Source: Hermetia illucens (taxonomy: Eukaryota > Arthropoda > Insecta > Diptera > Stratiomyidae). Taken from it: a DNA stretch of 64,000 bases. Made by a program: the position numbers and the translations under genes. The stretch is taken from the NCBI RefSeq assembly GCF_905115235.1, contig NC_051850.1, positions 38,012,441 through 38,076,440 of the forward strand. Direction: 5' to 3'. Shown one piece after another: positions 24,166 through 35,543 of the stretch. The notes beneath the pieces were generated by a model. The model made no database searches. It had not been told where the DNA came from and saw nothing but the letters and a program-made list of their open reading frames with translations. Positions within the stretch are counted from its first letter, which is position 1; the number at the start of each line of letters is the position of its first letter.

Positions 24166-27100
24166 ATCTTCTGATGCGCTGGCAGATCTGGACAGGCTGC
24201 GACTTTGCTATGTGGCCAGTAGGTGACCTTGAACACTTACATCGGTATCAGGACTTTTCTGAAAGTGTCATGCAGATTATCGCACTGTATCCCGGTTGTC
24301 TAGAGAAAGCCGCTTTGAGACAAGAATTCTACATCGATGGTAACTAACTGGGAATTTGCGACAATGAATTGTCAGGAGTAGAAAAGTCAAAATGTGTGTG
24401 CGAGAGACTTTTGCTGGAAGTAATTTCTTTTGATGATAGCCTTTTGAAGCAGCGAACTGACGCCAATTTCGCTGTACTTCTGCGCTTGAGTCATGAGCCT
24501 GGGGATATCAAAAGGTCTCTAAGGTGACTGATCAATTCATTCGGGTAACGATCTTTACAAATCGATGTTAGCTTTTATACTGTCTTCAAATGAAATGGAT
24601 GAATTATTTTATATTCCTACTCCGGATTAATTCCTATACAAGATTATTTTCGGAAAGTTCCATTCTGTAGTAGAATTTTCAAACTCCCGCTCCATTGACC
24701 ATCAAGTGAATAGTCTATTTTCGCCTTCTTTAATATACTTGTTGTTAAGCATACCAGTAACGCGTTATGAATGCTTTTAAACTGACAGCCAATGAATCTT
24801 TGCCTGAAGTAAACTGAGCTTTCGGAATTAAACTGCAATTACATCTTATCCGGTTAGAACCCTAGTAAGTACGCCTGAACGGTCTCAAGAATATTAATGG
24901 ACTGACTGAATTCTAATCCCAAAGACAATTTGAGGAGCAATGCGCGGACGTATTGACTTAGAATTTGCAAATAGTGATCGAACGTCTAAATGCCTTGAGC
25001 CTTAGAATTTGTGGACGGTAGTCCGGTTACCTATGATATGTGTCCGATTGTGTATATTATCAGCTTTTTTACGTTAAACTAACACGTGTCTAGCGCATGG
25101 ACCGAACATTCGTATAGGTTTGGTTTTTGTGATAGCATGTGAAAAAGCAACTTGTTTTGGTAGTAAAAGCGATCCTTGCCTTTTTCCTCCCCGTAGAATC
25201 GTTTGCTGTTCACTTTACTATAATGAACAACGCACATGGAATATTTTGAATTAGGATAGTTCAATTAATTCCTGGCTGGGCTTCATCAATCAAATCGTTT
25301 ATCCTGTAGCCATCTCGTCTGTGTATTCAGGCACAACAAACTTCACCGTTATGGAGAATGAACAAATAATACATTTAAGGAATTTATAAGTAGCAGTAAG
25401 TAGTCTAAGTGAAACATGTGCTCAATAATAAACTCTTAAATTTCGAATGAAAGCTACAAACCCTATGGCTAACTGCATGTAACGAAATTTGCTTCATATG
25501 ATCAGACAAAATAGGAGTTCGTATTTCCTTTCTTGTATAAACTCATAGTCATAAAATTGATTTTTTGGCAAAATCATAATAAAAACACACTTTTATTGTC
25601 TTCTTTGCATGTTCGTGAGCTCATTTTGAGAAAGTCATCTCTTTACGATTGCCGTGCTTCATGCGAATATTGTAATCGCGTGATTTACGTTAGAGGAGAG
25701 AATAGAAAAGCTTCTAGGAAAGGATTTCACGTTGCTTACAGCAATCAGTTAGTGGCGGATATTCCAGAAAAAAGAGCTACATATTAACTTATTATTTATG
25801 GGAAACGGTTTTTGGTGTAATATGATAATGTAATCTGTATTTCTGCTCTTGCTTTTTGCGTCCTCTTAAATAAAGTTGCAAATGTCCGGCTGTAATCAGC
25901 AGAGAATTCTACTCCACATTCTAGAAAACTTGTATTTTTTGGACTATTATTAAAGTGGTATCGTATGTATGGGCAATGCACGAGGCAAATTTAACATTTT
26001 GCGTTATATAAAAACATCGCAGTGATCATATGAAGCTACTTCCACGAATTTCCATCCACTTCTACATTGCCGGATTTTTGCGAATTTCCCGCTACATGTG
26101 TTACTATGAATAATCACTCGAATCTGAGCTCCAATACTCTTCCCACTACCAAACAACAGTCCGAGCAGATTGTCGTTGTTGCTTAAGAATAACCAGAAGG
26201 TAATTCGCATTTAGCCGTTTTGTTTAGCTTGAACTTCCTATGTATTTCGCTGGCACTAGGATAATGGCTTTTCTGTTTTTATTTCCATTTGCGTTGTTTG
26301 GTTAAGCCACCAACAAGATCAAGCGTTTGCTCCTGGCTCAGTTCATTTACAAGTTCGGTCCAATTAAGAAGTCTCCAAAACCGAAAGTGGTAAAAGTGTT
26401 GTTAGTAAAAGGCTTTCACTTTGTGTTATCAGCCCAAGAAGCGGGCTTGGGATACTTTTCGGAGTCTTTTTGCCTGTTAGACAGGATTAAATGACGAGAT
26501 CAAGCGCGGGTCGGAGATTTGGTTTATTTAATTTCAATAGTTTGACGTGACATTTATAAATTTTTACTACGCCGCTACACTCCTTTATTCGCCGCACACA
26601 ATGCGTTATTATTAGTGAGTACACCAGCTGTAGGGGTTTATTTTTAGAATGTTTTTATGCACGTTGTATCGTGGCTCCTGTAATATGGCTTTGTGAGATA
26701 CACTTTCAATTTCTTTTTGTTTGCATTTCTTTTATTTTGATTTTGGTTTGATAGACAGTGGAGTGTAAAACATTTTCAACTGTATGAAGCAAGCAACGTA
26801 GTATCAATTTGCATCCAGTCGCAATTTTCTCGGATATTTTCAAGAATATCAAATATGAATATGGTTGACTGTAGGAAGTCGGTTCCAAGCATCTGAAACA
26901 CATGCGCCCGCTATCATCATAGAAACCTGAGTTTTCCATTTCGATAAATTTATTTATTGCATCATTCATCACCAGCTGAAGGCAGCGGGATAGTTGAATC
27001 CTTTTACTTGTTTACTGTTAGTTTTTGTATTAACAGATCTTCGCGAGGTATTGCTTTGATTTTCCCAGAATAAAGATATCTTCATATTGAAGTCAGCTTT

Positions 27101-27789
27101 TAATTAAAATGTAATACATAAAATTGGGATGCTGTTTGATTGGTTAAAGTCGACTAATACGGTATATTTTATTCATAATCATGTTTAGTAAATGGGGATC
27201 TAATGTATCTAGTTTCCCTGTCTCATTTACTTGGTTCCTTTACGATGGAATAATTTCCACTTTCTACCTTGATTTATATTTTGCGTTTTATATAAAATCT
27301 GAGCGTGACACTATTGAGCTTCAAATGTTTTATGAGCAAATTTCTAGTTAAACCGATGAAAACAGGTTTGTTGTTTTTTGAAGCTCTTCCAATTATTTGA
27401 CGCATTTTCAAAACAGAATCGTTCCAGATTATTGGTCTGATAATGGTTTCTTAAAGGATTATTTCGGTTTTGAACGTAAAAAAGGTCTTTTTTTGGGAAT
27501 TTTGATCTGGGCTTTTATAAGATATTGACATGAAACCTTTTTTAACATAAATTATACAAAAAAAAATTTTGTCACTCTTCTGCCAAAATATAGAGAGCGT
27601 AAAAGTATGGTCCTGAAAAAAGTCTGAAACAAAAACTTCAAAATGGATCTTTTAAAAGAAGGGTTCTTACACTGTAATTCAGCGGAAAATTCGGAAAATC
27701 AATTTAAAAAATGACGACATTTTGGAAAAGGTTTCAGAATTGTCAACATTTCTAGTCCCTTTTTATGGCTTTTTTTTTTGGAAATTTTC
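24166..27789. other. AT-rich anonymous DNA
   Basis: More than 3.5 kb without a convincing gene, RNA or repeat match to the rest of the window. Open frames are all under 90 codons and look random. Confidence 0.45.
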
Positions 27790-28170
27790 AAATTTCTGCT
27801 GAATTACTGTGTGCGAGACATAAATAAAGATGTATACGAAATTTGGTAATGATCGGCCGAGTAATTTCGGAGATTAACTGTCCGCAGTGCGAAAAAAAAG
27901 TTGATTTTGAGAAAAACATGTTTGAAGGGTTTTTTTTTTGGGGGGGGGGGGGGGGTCCAATTTTAACGCTTATCACCGATTAATCTGCTATGCCTAGACC
28001 ATATAATAGAAGACTACTACGTTCGTATTCCTCTTCTTCATCCTGTTGAATCTGTTTTCGCTGTATATGAGCGTCCTTTGACATCACATAATCGTATGAA
28101 CACTTTCCAATTCTGCATCCCATTGTTTCCAACATCTTGACAAGTGTCATTCTTCCATCATTCAATATTC
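27790..28170 (-). mobile_element. Relic of a second TTAA-element family (transposase C-terminus)
   Basis: The minus-strand frame at 27980-28165 encodes 'MLETMGCRIGKCSY' and ends 'LLLYGLGIAD' before a stop. This parallels the C-terminus encoded by the large elements near 34.2 and 51.3 kb ('LVTMGCQVGHICQV ... GALYGSGIA'), but the intervening residues differ almost throughout. The non-coding sequence past the stop keeps the same kind of structure, with a 'gtttttctc' run. I infer a diverged relative, truncated. A T10/G16 homopolymer tract lies at 27930-27955. Confidence 0.6.
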
Positions 28171-29056
28171 AAAATGAAATATGTACAGCTATGTCAACAA
28201 TATTACGTTCTACAAACGTGTATTGGGGTACAATCGTTCAGAGAGTTTTATTAGAACTCTCATTGAAATCACGTCGGTTGATTTAAAATCCCTTCTCGAT
28301 ATACTCCGTGGAATTTATAGTTCTATCTCAACATTCACACTAAACATTTATTTTAAATACACGAATACCAGTTTTTGTAAACTTCACAGCACTATCACAT
28401 ATTTTACAATTCACCATGTCGGCCAAAGCCTAAAAAGGAGATTGATTGCCAAGATACATTAGGAAAAAGTATCGTCTACTTTGACGTCAGAATCGCTAGT
28501 GTCATCTGATAACTTTTTCGCAGATGCACGTGTAACAAAGTATGTCTTTTTGTTCATATGAATGCTGACTACCGTGAGATTCGATTCGATGAGACTTATA
28601 TTTTAGAGAGGATCTCTACAGCTTGCTCGGCAAGTGACAGCGCGTAATGCACAAAGATCTCGCGCGCTTTGCTGAAAAACTCGCTCTAGAGCGATTTAGA
28701 ATCCGAACTTTATTAAAATATTCCGGTACATGATTTTTGCGACAATCAACAAACAGAAAATGTGAAAAAAAATCGATTTCTTGAAATTTCTAAACCGAAA
28801 TAATAACCCCTTAAAGAAAATATTGATCTATATATATAAAATAAACAGAAGAAGACTTTACGAAATCCAAATCCCAAATCTTGTGTGAAGCTTTAAGAGG
28901 AATGTTCCACCAGGGTGGTCATAAAATTCGGGAAGAACGTGAATGCTACCAGTAGACTATGCTGAAGTCGCAATGTATGAAAAAATGTCGGCGATATTAA
29001 CGCTGGAACTGAAAATTATTTAAACTTTTTCCATATTATACCATTGCACTCCTCCT
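28171..29056. other. AT-rich anonymous DNA
   Basis: A 93-codon frame at 28181-28462 has no recognisable similarity or context and is probably chance. Confidence 0.4.
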
Positions 29057-29109
29057 GGGAATTAATCCTTCTCCCCTCCTACAATAGGAGGGGAGAAGGA
29101 TTAATTCCC
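29057..29109. repeat. Perfect 25-bp hairpin with 3-base loop
   Basis: The arm 29057-29081 (GGGAATTAATCCTTCTCCCC and five more bases) is exactly complementary to 29085-29109, with CAA between. This is a perfect palindrome in otherwise anonymous DNA. No coding sequence or known element surrounds it. Confidence 0.95.
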
Positions 29110-29369
29110 AATAATCGAACCTTAGTTTGAACAGGACGTAATCTGCCAAACTATAGAATTCTGAAATTCAAATATCTGAAAGTCCACGGGTTGTAAGTGA
29201 CCACTATGCTCAGTTTTGTGCGTTCGAATTCTCACCTGCTAGTCCTGACCAAAAGGTCATCTAAAAAGGGGTGAAACTACGAAGAGTTACTATTTCGACC
29301 ATTTGGGTTTTAATGTGTGATCAAGAATAATCCCCCGAAGGTTGAAAGCGGTAAAGACGTTCCTTTAAT

Positions 29370-29450
29370 AAGCTATATAAGATAAAGCGGTAATCTATAT
29401 CGGAGCGGATAGAACTAAGCTCCACACGAACTGTGGTTTACGTGGTTATT
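29370..29450 (-). repeat. Fragment of the repeat nested in the 50.6-kb element
   Basis: The sequence 'cggagcggatagaacta' with flanking 'agataaagcggtaatctat' is an inverted, diverged copy of about 52370-52510. It marks a further, mostly eroded member of that repeat family. 29451-30217 beyond it holds nothing I recognise. Confidence 0.5.
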
Positions 29451-30217
29451 GGAATTTTTTGTTGCTCTAATTATAGGTCGGTTGCAGTAGTGAGATGTGA
29501 CATATTGAAATTATATATACACAGTGGTGGTCATCAACAATTTTTTCGTCAATAGTTAAATTGGCAAAGAAGTCATTATTTAGTTTTACAGATTTTTGTA
29601 AAAGAAACATAGATTTCATAGTGGGAAACCAAAGGTAGTGGAAGTTCTTTGAGTGTATGTAGTTATGGTTTTATTTAGTGACAAATATACATATTTCAAC
29701 ATGCGTTGTAATTATTCGAATATTTATGCTTCAGGTTTAATTAAGTAATATTGTAGTTAGGGGAAATTTCCCTGGATTAATTGTAGCCGGTGAAGCCTGA
29801 ATGATCCCACTTTTAATCATTTATAAACGAACTTGTTGTACAGGGTATATTTATAAGTCTGCACCAGAAGAGTTCTCCACCGATTATCCCTGCAATTGTA
29901 TACGTTTTGTAATGGACTTTGATGAAAACTTCTTTCACCTCAATCTAACGAAGACCATGCTCTTTGAACACGGTCTTGGTCTTTCTAAACAAGAAGAAAT
30001 CTGTCAGGCCTAAATCACAACAATAGCAGGGCTGTGACAACATTGCCCATTTATGTTTCGTTAGGTAGTAACGGTCGCGAAAATCGCGATGATTGAGAAC
30101 ATTGTCGTAATAGAGTGATATCCTTTCGGAGCAACTTCTTTAAATTTTTTGAGAACATTCACATTATAGGCGACTTTGTTGGTCTGTTCTGGATATACAA
30201 ATTTCTTGTATACTATG

Positions 30218-30490
30218 CCCATAAAGGGTGCGGGGGTAGCACATCAGCTTCTCGATTCGGTTGCCTCAGGCTCGAATCTTGGTCGACTTGTGTATTTGTG
30301 CTGCCCCGCTGCTGTATCCTTATCACATACACAGCACTAAGTGTGATGATAATGAAACTGGGACACAGTCTAAATTGAAACCTGAGACGTTGTCGATGAC
30401 CTACACTCCACAAAGCAGTGAACAGGGAAAATACATGCTTTTTCTACACAATCTGCATTGTTCTCATTATGTATTGGCCCATTCTTGAAA
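30218..30490 (+). mobile_element. tRNA-derived SINE (probable)
   Basis: An A-box-like TAGCACATCAG (30237-30247, fits TRGYNNANNNG) and a B-box-like GGCTCGAATCT (30269-30279) lie about 32 bases apart, as in a tRNA gene promoter, followed by an unrelated body of about 200 bases. No tRNA cloverleaf can be completed, so this is a SINE head rather than a tRNA gene. Confidence 0.5.
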
Positions 30491-30654
30491 CTGAACCCGC
30501 ACCAATTGACATTTTGATACTTTGTCCTACTCAGATTGCCTAGAAAAAGGCTCAGTTTGAATCCATTCCGAACGTCAATTCTTGATCATTACTAGATTGG
30601 AGGTCACATATGGTTGTTGTAGATTGGGGGTTTTCTTAAACATATTAAATCACT

Positions 30655-31125
30655 TTGGAACGCGGAAAAGCGCCCTGGGAGCAACGTGACCGAAAGTGCC
30701 AACAGGTGGTGAGGCAGCGTCTGATGACTTGCCTCTGCCCTGGACGAAACCGTCAGTCATTTTTTGATTTTTTGATTTTTAATGTTTGGGGTGCTATGCT
30801 CCAAACTAGGGATCCATGGACTAGAAAACGTGGGAGTAAGTTGCTCATCATTTAGTCCGTTCCATCATCAAGTGGATGTGGACTTAGGATCCCGCATATC
30901 CTAAACAACTGCCTAGCTTTAGCCTTAGTCTAGCTTAGACTAAAACAACTGGCGTTTTAGTCCAATATAATTCGCAGCCTTGTCGTGTTTTTGCGATAAT
31001 AAAAAGGAGCGTTTTTCCACCTGTTGGCACTTTCGGTCACGCTGCTCCCAGGGCAGAGGTGAGGCAGCGTCTGATGACTTGCCTCTGCCCTGCATGAAAC
31101 CGTCAGTCATTTTTTGATTTTTTGA
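30655..31125. repeat. Composite repeat with direct and inverted units, copy 2
   Basis: A ~75-bp block beginning GAGGCAGCGTCTGATGACTT occurs directly repeated at 30711 and 31061. A ~39-bp arm at 30670-30709 (…GTGACCGAAAGTGCC…) is inverted at 31017-31055 with few mismatches. Inside, GGGCAGAGG (31050) can pair with CCTCTGCCC (31082). Related copies lie at 4200-4510 and 33290-33540. There is no coding capacity. A foldback-type non-autonomous element or two abutting head-to-head copies would explain it. Confidence 0.7.
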
Positions 31126-31639
31126 AACAGACATTGCCTATTGCTGAATACTATACTTATATATGCACGTATTGATCGTACATATATTTCCGATCTACTT
31201 CGTGCACAAAAACGTGCTTGCCATATGTACATATAAAGTATGCTTATTGAATACCGCTGGTTTAATGAACAAATATATCTATCTGAATTAGGCACTACCC
31301 CAAAGTTTCATTAACATATACATTTAAGTGCATACATATGTCTATCCCAAGTAATTGATATATAAATGATTAAAAAAATAAAAGTAAATGTTTCTCTGCG
31401 ACTCCCATTCATATGAGCTCACTTTATTTTGGTATTGATGAATTGATATGATGGCGTCATACACGTTTTAGAATGAACGAAATTCACATAAAATGTAAAA
31501 GTTTTACCTTCTATAACTTTGTTAATAATAGTTGTGTTTCCTTCAAACTTTCCAAAGTTATGTCTTATGTTATCCTTTATACTACTGCCATTTTGTAATT
31601 CTAGCATGAACTTAAGGAGTGTTTCCGGCTAAATTTATA
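31126..31639. other. AT-rich, nothing recognised
   Basis: No informative frames. TATA- and ATAT-rich sequence only. Confidence 0.4.
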
Positions 31640-32110
31640 ACGTATATTAATATACGGTTATGTAGTTTATTTGTGCAGATATCGGAATGGAATGTATTGA
31701 AGCCTAGATTTCGTTTAACTACACCTCTGTGAATTTTTTCAGATTTTTCGATTGGATAGGTTCCGAGAACGAGACCTGTTAAACTTTTTGAAAGTCATAT
31801 TTTGAGTCCTCACACCCCTACATTTCACCCAATATCAAATATGGGACCAGTTTTGAAAAGTACTAATTGAGTCCTTTCATTTGATACAGATGACCATATT
31901 GTGAGAAAAAAAAAAGGTTGCACCCTCCTTTCGCATGTATGTATGTATGTATGTAAACTCACCACAAAATGGCACCAATGAAAAAGGATTCAAATATCAC
32001 ATCTTCCCATCAAATTTCGTGAAAATCGGTCCAGCCGTTTCCGAACAAATCGCGTGTGACAGACAGACGCTTCTAATAAGGCTTGGTTTTACATAAAACT
32101 TTAAAAATCA
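31640..32110. repeat. Dispersed repeat ending in a CAGACAGA-type tract
   Basis: Shares 'cagatttttcgattgg(g/a)tag', 'tttcgcatgtatg' and a terminal 'cgtgtgac(a/g)gacagac ... ttttaataagg-like ... ttttac' block with 52700-53235, which lies inside the 50.6-kb transposon. It includes an (ATGT)5 microsatellite near 31935. No coding capacity is seen. The class is unknown to me. Confidence 0.6.
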
Positions 32111-32326
32111 TACGCAAACCTGCTAAAAGCGTGTATGAAATACAGGTATATATTCCAATAACCAATTTTAGGTTAAAAATGGTCTAAAGAAATTTGTTAC
32201 TTTTGTTTGTTTCTTATTATTTTCCATCACTTCAACATTATATTGTTCTCTTTTAAAAATTGGTCCAATGGTGCGAAACAGTTTTCCTCAACACCACTAA
32301 AGTCTGTAAAACCTCTAAGTTGAACG

Positions 32327-32640
32327 ATGGAAAGCTCCATCCTTCTCTTCCTCGTCAATATCGTTATCGCTCCTTGCATTCGAGTGCCTGCTCTTGCTGC
32401 TGCCTCCGTTCATGACGGACCGGTAAATTTATTCTTCAAAATAAACTTCAAAGGTTTGAAAATTATACTCAATCCCTTGCAGTAAGTTTCTGGCGTCTCA
32501 ACGCAATCTTCCTCCCTCTCCAGCTTTTCCTCAGTTCTGATGAAACCTCCGTTCCGGTAGCAGTTTCGACGATCATGCTCATTACGGACTACTTTCGATG
32601 CAAAGTATGTAGCAGTCGAAATGAATCCACCGAAACGTGA
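32327..32640 (+). CDS. Candidate two-exon small secreted peptide
   Basis: An ATG at 32327 opens a 32-codon segment, MESSILLFLVNIVIAPC and so on to HDGP, whose hydrophobic start resembles a signal peptide. A GTAAAT donor at 32423 and an acceptor after 'ctccctctccag' at 32523 would join it in phase to 32524-32640, ending ...RCKVCSSRNESTET at a TGA: 70 residues in all. Local GC is higher than in the flanks. I do not recognise the product. A nearer CAG acceptor at about 32482 would give an immediate stop, which weakens the model. No polyadenylation signal or family match supports it; treat it as a hypothesis. Confidence 0.3.
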
Positions 32641-33289
32641 AGTAACATATATTTTATGTAATGACTAACGCTTAGGGGCTACTCTTAGAGATATTAGTCA
32701 TTTATTAATCGAAGAACATCAAAAAGCAACATCTCCCGAAATCCAAAATTCTCTTGAAATAGTTTGCAAAAAATATGCATCTTGAATTGTCTTTCTGGGC
32801 AACAAACTTTTCTCCATTAAAGAGCCATTTAACTCTGAAAATGACAGAGTATACGCAAGCAGCTCTTAAGAGGCACTCGAAAAAGCTCCACGTCTTTGGA
32901 CCGAGTTGGAGGCGATTGTCTGTAATCGTAGGTACCCTAGTTTGATTGATGAATTCATAAAGGGGAGTTATCGTCCAAGTGGTGTTGGATTTTCCCTTAA
33001 AAACGCTTTGTGAATCGATCAAGGAGTAATCTTAACTTGTCAGGTGTTGAAATACAGCAAGGGGAAGAGTGGTGGTCATTTCCAATAATTTAATCAGTAG
33101 GTAGGATTTTGAATGATATAAAATATCAGAACTAAATGCCAAGTGACTCAATGAATGTCTGCTGCCATACAATTGCCTGCAATTTGGGATAGAGAGCAAC
33201 AGAGCCGGACAATTGATCAGTTTGACATTTGAACAAAGTCAGCTGAATAGAAATTCATGGACACCTTGATGCAATCGACAGACAGTTGG
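32641..33289. other. Nothing recognised
   Basis: A 105-codon minus-strand frame at 32705-33022 has no recognisable similarity and is likely chance. Confidence 0.4.
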
Positions 33290-33540
33290 AAAATAAACAG
33301 CATGCTACGACTTGCGGTTTCGTCCAGGGTAGAGGGAACTCATTAGACGTGACCGAAGTGGTTGAAAGGTGGACAAAGCTTCAAATCATATCTTTTGTGC
33401 AATGTAGGTGCTTGATCGAGAATGAGGCGTCCGTGGAGGTGTATTGCTTCCCAACTAGTCCGATTCATCATCAAGTAGGTGACCATCCACTTGAGGGCGG
33501 ACTTAAGACTCCCTCAATTCCTAAACAAAAATCCAGTATG
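33290..33540 (+). repeat. Dispersed repeat, diverged copy 3
   Basis: The segments 'gtttcgtccagggtagaggg' and 'attgcttcccaactagtccg', then 'catcatcaagtaggtga' and 'ggcggacttaagactccc', parallel 4340-4500 and 30740-30905 in order. The hairpin core is eroded. The TTAA transposon is inserted directly after it. Confidence 0.5.
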
Positions 33541-33551
33541 CTACGGTTTAA

Positions 33552-35539
33552 GGGGGTCATCCCGTGTGAAGGCCGTTTTTTTTTGCCTTTCTTTGAAAAA
33601 TTATTTTGAAGGACTGGATAAAGATAGAAACGTGATTTTTTCACCATATGTTTATTGATATCTCTAGTATATGTGATAAATTTCTCAGCTTGATTTCTTA
33701 GCTAATTTTCGGAATAGGTGTTATTTTATGCACCCATCTCCGAAAAAAGGTGTTTTTCTGCTGCCACGCTGGAGGGCGCTGTGTTCATCTGAGCGAAAAA
33801 AACTAAACGGCATTTTAATGTGGACAATATTCCACGGTCCGCAAACTAGGATAATTAAAAAATATTTAAAGGTAAATTTTTGGTTGGCTTTTAAACTTAA
33901 TTTTTTGGATTTTGGTGTTTTTTTACGGCTTTTTTTATGAATAAAAAAAAACTACAAGTCCGATTGCAATTATCCTAGTTTGCGGACCGTAGAAATATGT
34001 ACTAAAGAAGCCGTGAAAATTTCAAAGAATTTGGTTGGATAGATTTTGAGCTATGGTGGCAGCCGATTTTCAAGATGCAGTTTCGAGAAAAACACATTTG
34101 AAAATTTAAATGTGATTATCAACAGTAAGATTTTAGCTCACCATTAATCCTGCTATACCTGATCCATAGAGAGCACCCTCCGTTTCCTCAAAAAAGTCTT
34201 GTAAGGCCGATTGTTGCTCTCTGGTGTCAATTGTGGCTCTTTTAGCGAGGTCAGTCGATCGTCGTTCGGACCGCCAAATTCGCGCTTCATTACGGCATTC
34301 GGCATGAACCTGACATATGTGACCAACTTGACATCCCATTGTCACTAGGATTTTGAGAATGCCATTTAATCCTTCATTGAAAATAATTACAGCCAGAAAA
34401 GTGGCTATTTCTACGACCTTGGCCCCAGAATGAAGGTGTTTAGGAGCGAAAGTCCAGATTTAACGACTTATTGTTATTCTGGTCTCTGCTCCTAAACATC
34501 TGTTTAAGAGATCAACTCGTGACAAATCTTCGTAGATTGGTTTGATGACTGTTTGAACTTCTTCAGTCAAAAGTGCCTTCTCGTGGTGGAAACTATCCAG
34601 TTCTCCTTTAGCTTCCGCTTTGCGCCATTGCACCAACTGCCCTCGCCTGCTGGACAATTTTGATGCTGAGGATTTTCGTCTGTAGAACATTTAGGGAAGA
34701 AAGTTTCCCAAATTTCTTACTTCATTCCTTCTATCGAATTTGCGTGTCGACGAATAGCTAGTCCAGAAAATGTAGTGAGGTCCTTATCAATAAGTTTTCC
34801 AGCCCCTTTTCCACCAATGCCTTTGTGATTCTTCTTTGCATTTCTAAGCCGCGTTCTCATTCTTTTCTCGACATGTCCTTCGTATTCCTTTTTTACTACT
34901 ACGTACACAGAAATTTGCAGAAATGCCGGAGAAAACTCCAGCAAAATCCAATATACAATATACAAAACTTATCGCAATTGGAACATCCATTTTCATGCTT
35001 GCTAAAAGCTTCTTTGCTGATGTTGTTGCGAAGTCCTTTTTCTTCTCTAATAAGTTTCGATTCCCATGAAATACTCGTTTTTTAGTGCGAGCATGACATT
35101 GAACGGTAAAGCAATCTCCCTTCGTACGATCCATTTAAAAAAATCACTGAACACACAAACAGCACAATACTTACTACAAAATATAATTGAGTATAGCTTG
35201 AAAGCCTTTCAATGCTCACTCTAGACTAGATTATCCTTTTTTTTCCAAACAGCAAATAAGTTTAGACAATTGATTGGTTTTTCATCCTTTTATATTTATA
35301 CCTGTGTTCAAATTTATAAGGCTCAGGTAAAAAACTAACAGTTAAAAAAAGATTCGATGCTCTTTCTCATCGAGTACTCTAGCCGCGGCAGCAAACTCCT
35401 TACCTGTTTAACCCTGTAATTTCTCAAGGACTCGGAATATCGGAAAATCCCTTTGCCCACATATTCTCCACTATATATAGATACAATTCATGCAAAAAAA
35501 AAAATCGATTTCTCGAATCCGACACACGGGATGACCCCC
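33552..35539 (-). mobile_element. TTAA-flanked DNA transposon, copy A (deleted transposase)
   Basis: TTAA at 33548-33551 and 35540-35543 flanks a 1988-bp element with 17-bp perfect terminal inverted repeats, GGGGGTCATCCCGTGTG. The minus strand encodes, in order, a basic N-terminus from 35134 (MDRTKGDCF ... TKKRVFHGNR), then 'EYEGHVEKRM', 'GIGGKGAGKLIDKDL', 'LAIRRHANSIEGMK', 'VIKPIYEDLSRVDLLNRC', 'TMGCQVGHICQV' and 'RSERRSTDLAK'. From memory these match the insect Mutator-like transposase family; TTAA duplication also fits the Kolobok superfamily. The central part, which in the family holds the first two catalytic acids, is missing, and the frame is broken. The element is non-autonomous. Confidence 0.85.
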
Positions 35540-35543
35540 TTAA

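Noticed and set aside
27930-27955. T10 followed by G16 homopolymer tract
   Set aside because: Striking, but homopolymers of this kind are often sequencing or assembly artefacts, and it lies in decayed transposon sequence.
28181-28462. 93-codon plus-strand open frame
   Set aside because: AT-rich composition, no similarity, no promoter or polyadenylation context; likely chance.
30237-30279. Possible tRNA gene
   Set aside because: A- and B-box-like motifs are present, but acceptor and anticodon stems cannot be formed; better explained as a SINE head.
31935-31954. (ATGT)5 microsatellite
   Set aside because: Part of a dispersed repeat that also contains it near 53040 in degenerate form; no separate significance.
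33548-35543. piggyBac element, suggested by TTAA flanks
   Set aside because: The encoded residues do not resemble piggyBac transposase and do resemble the Mutator-like family; the TTAA site also fits Kolobok.
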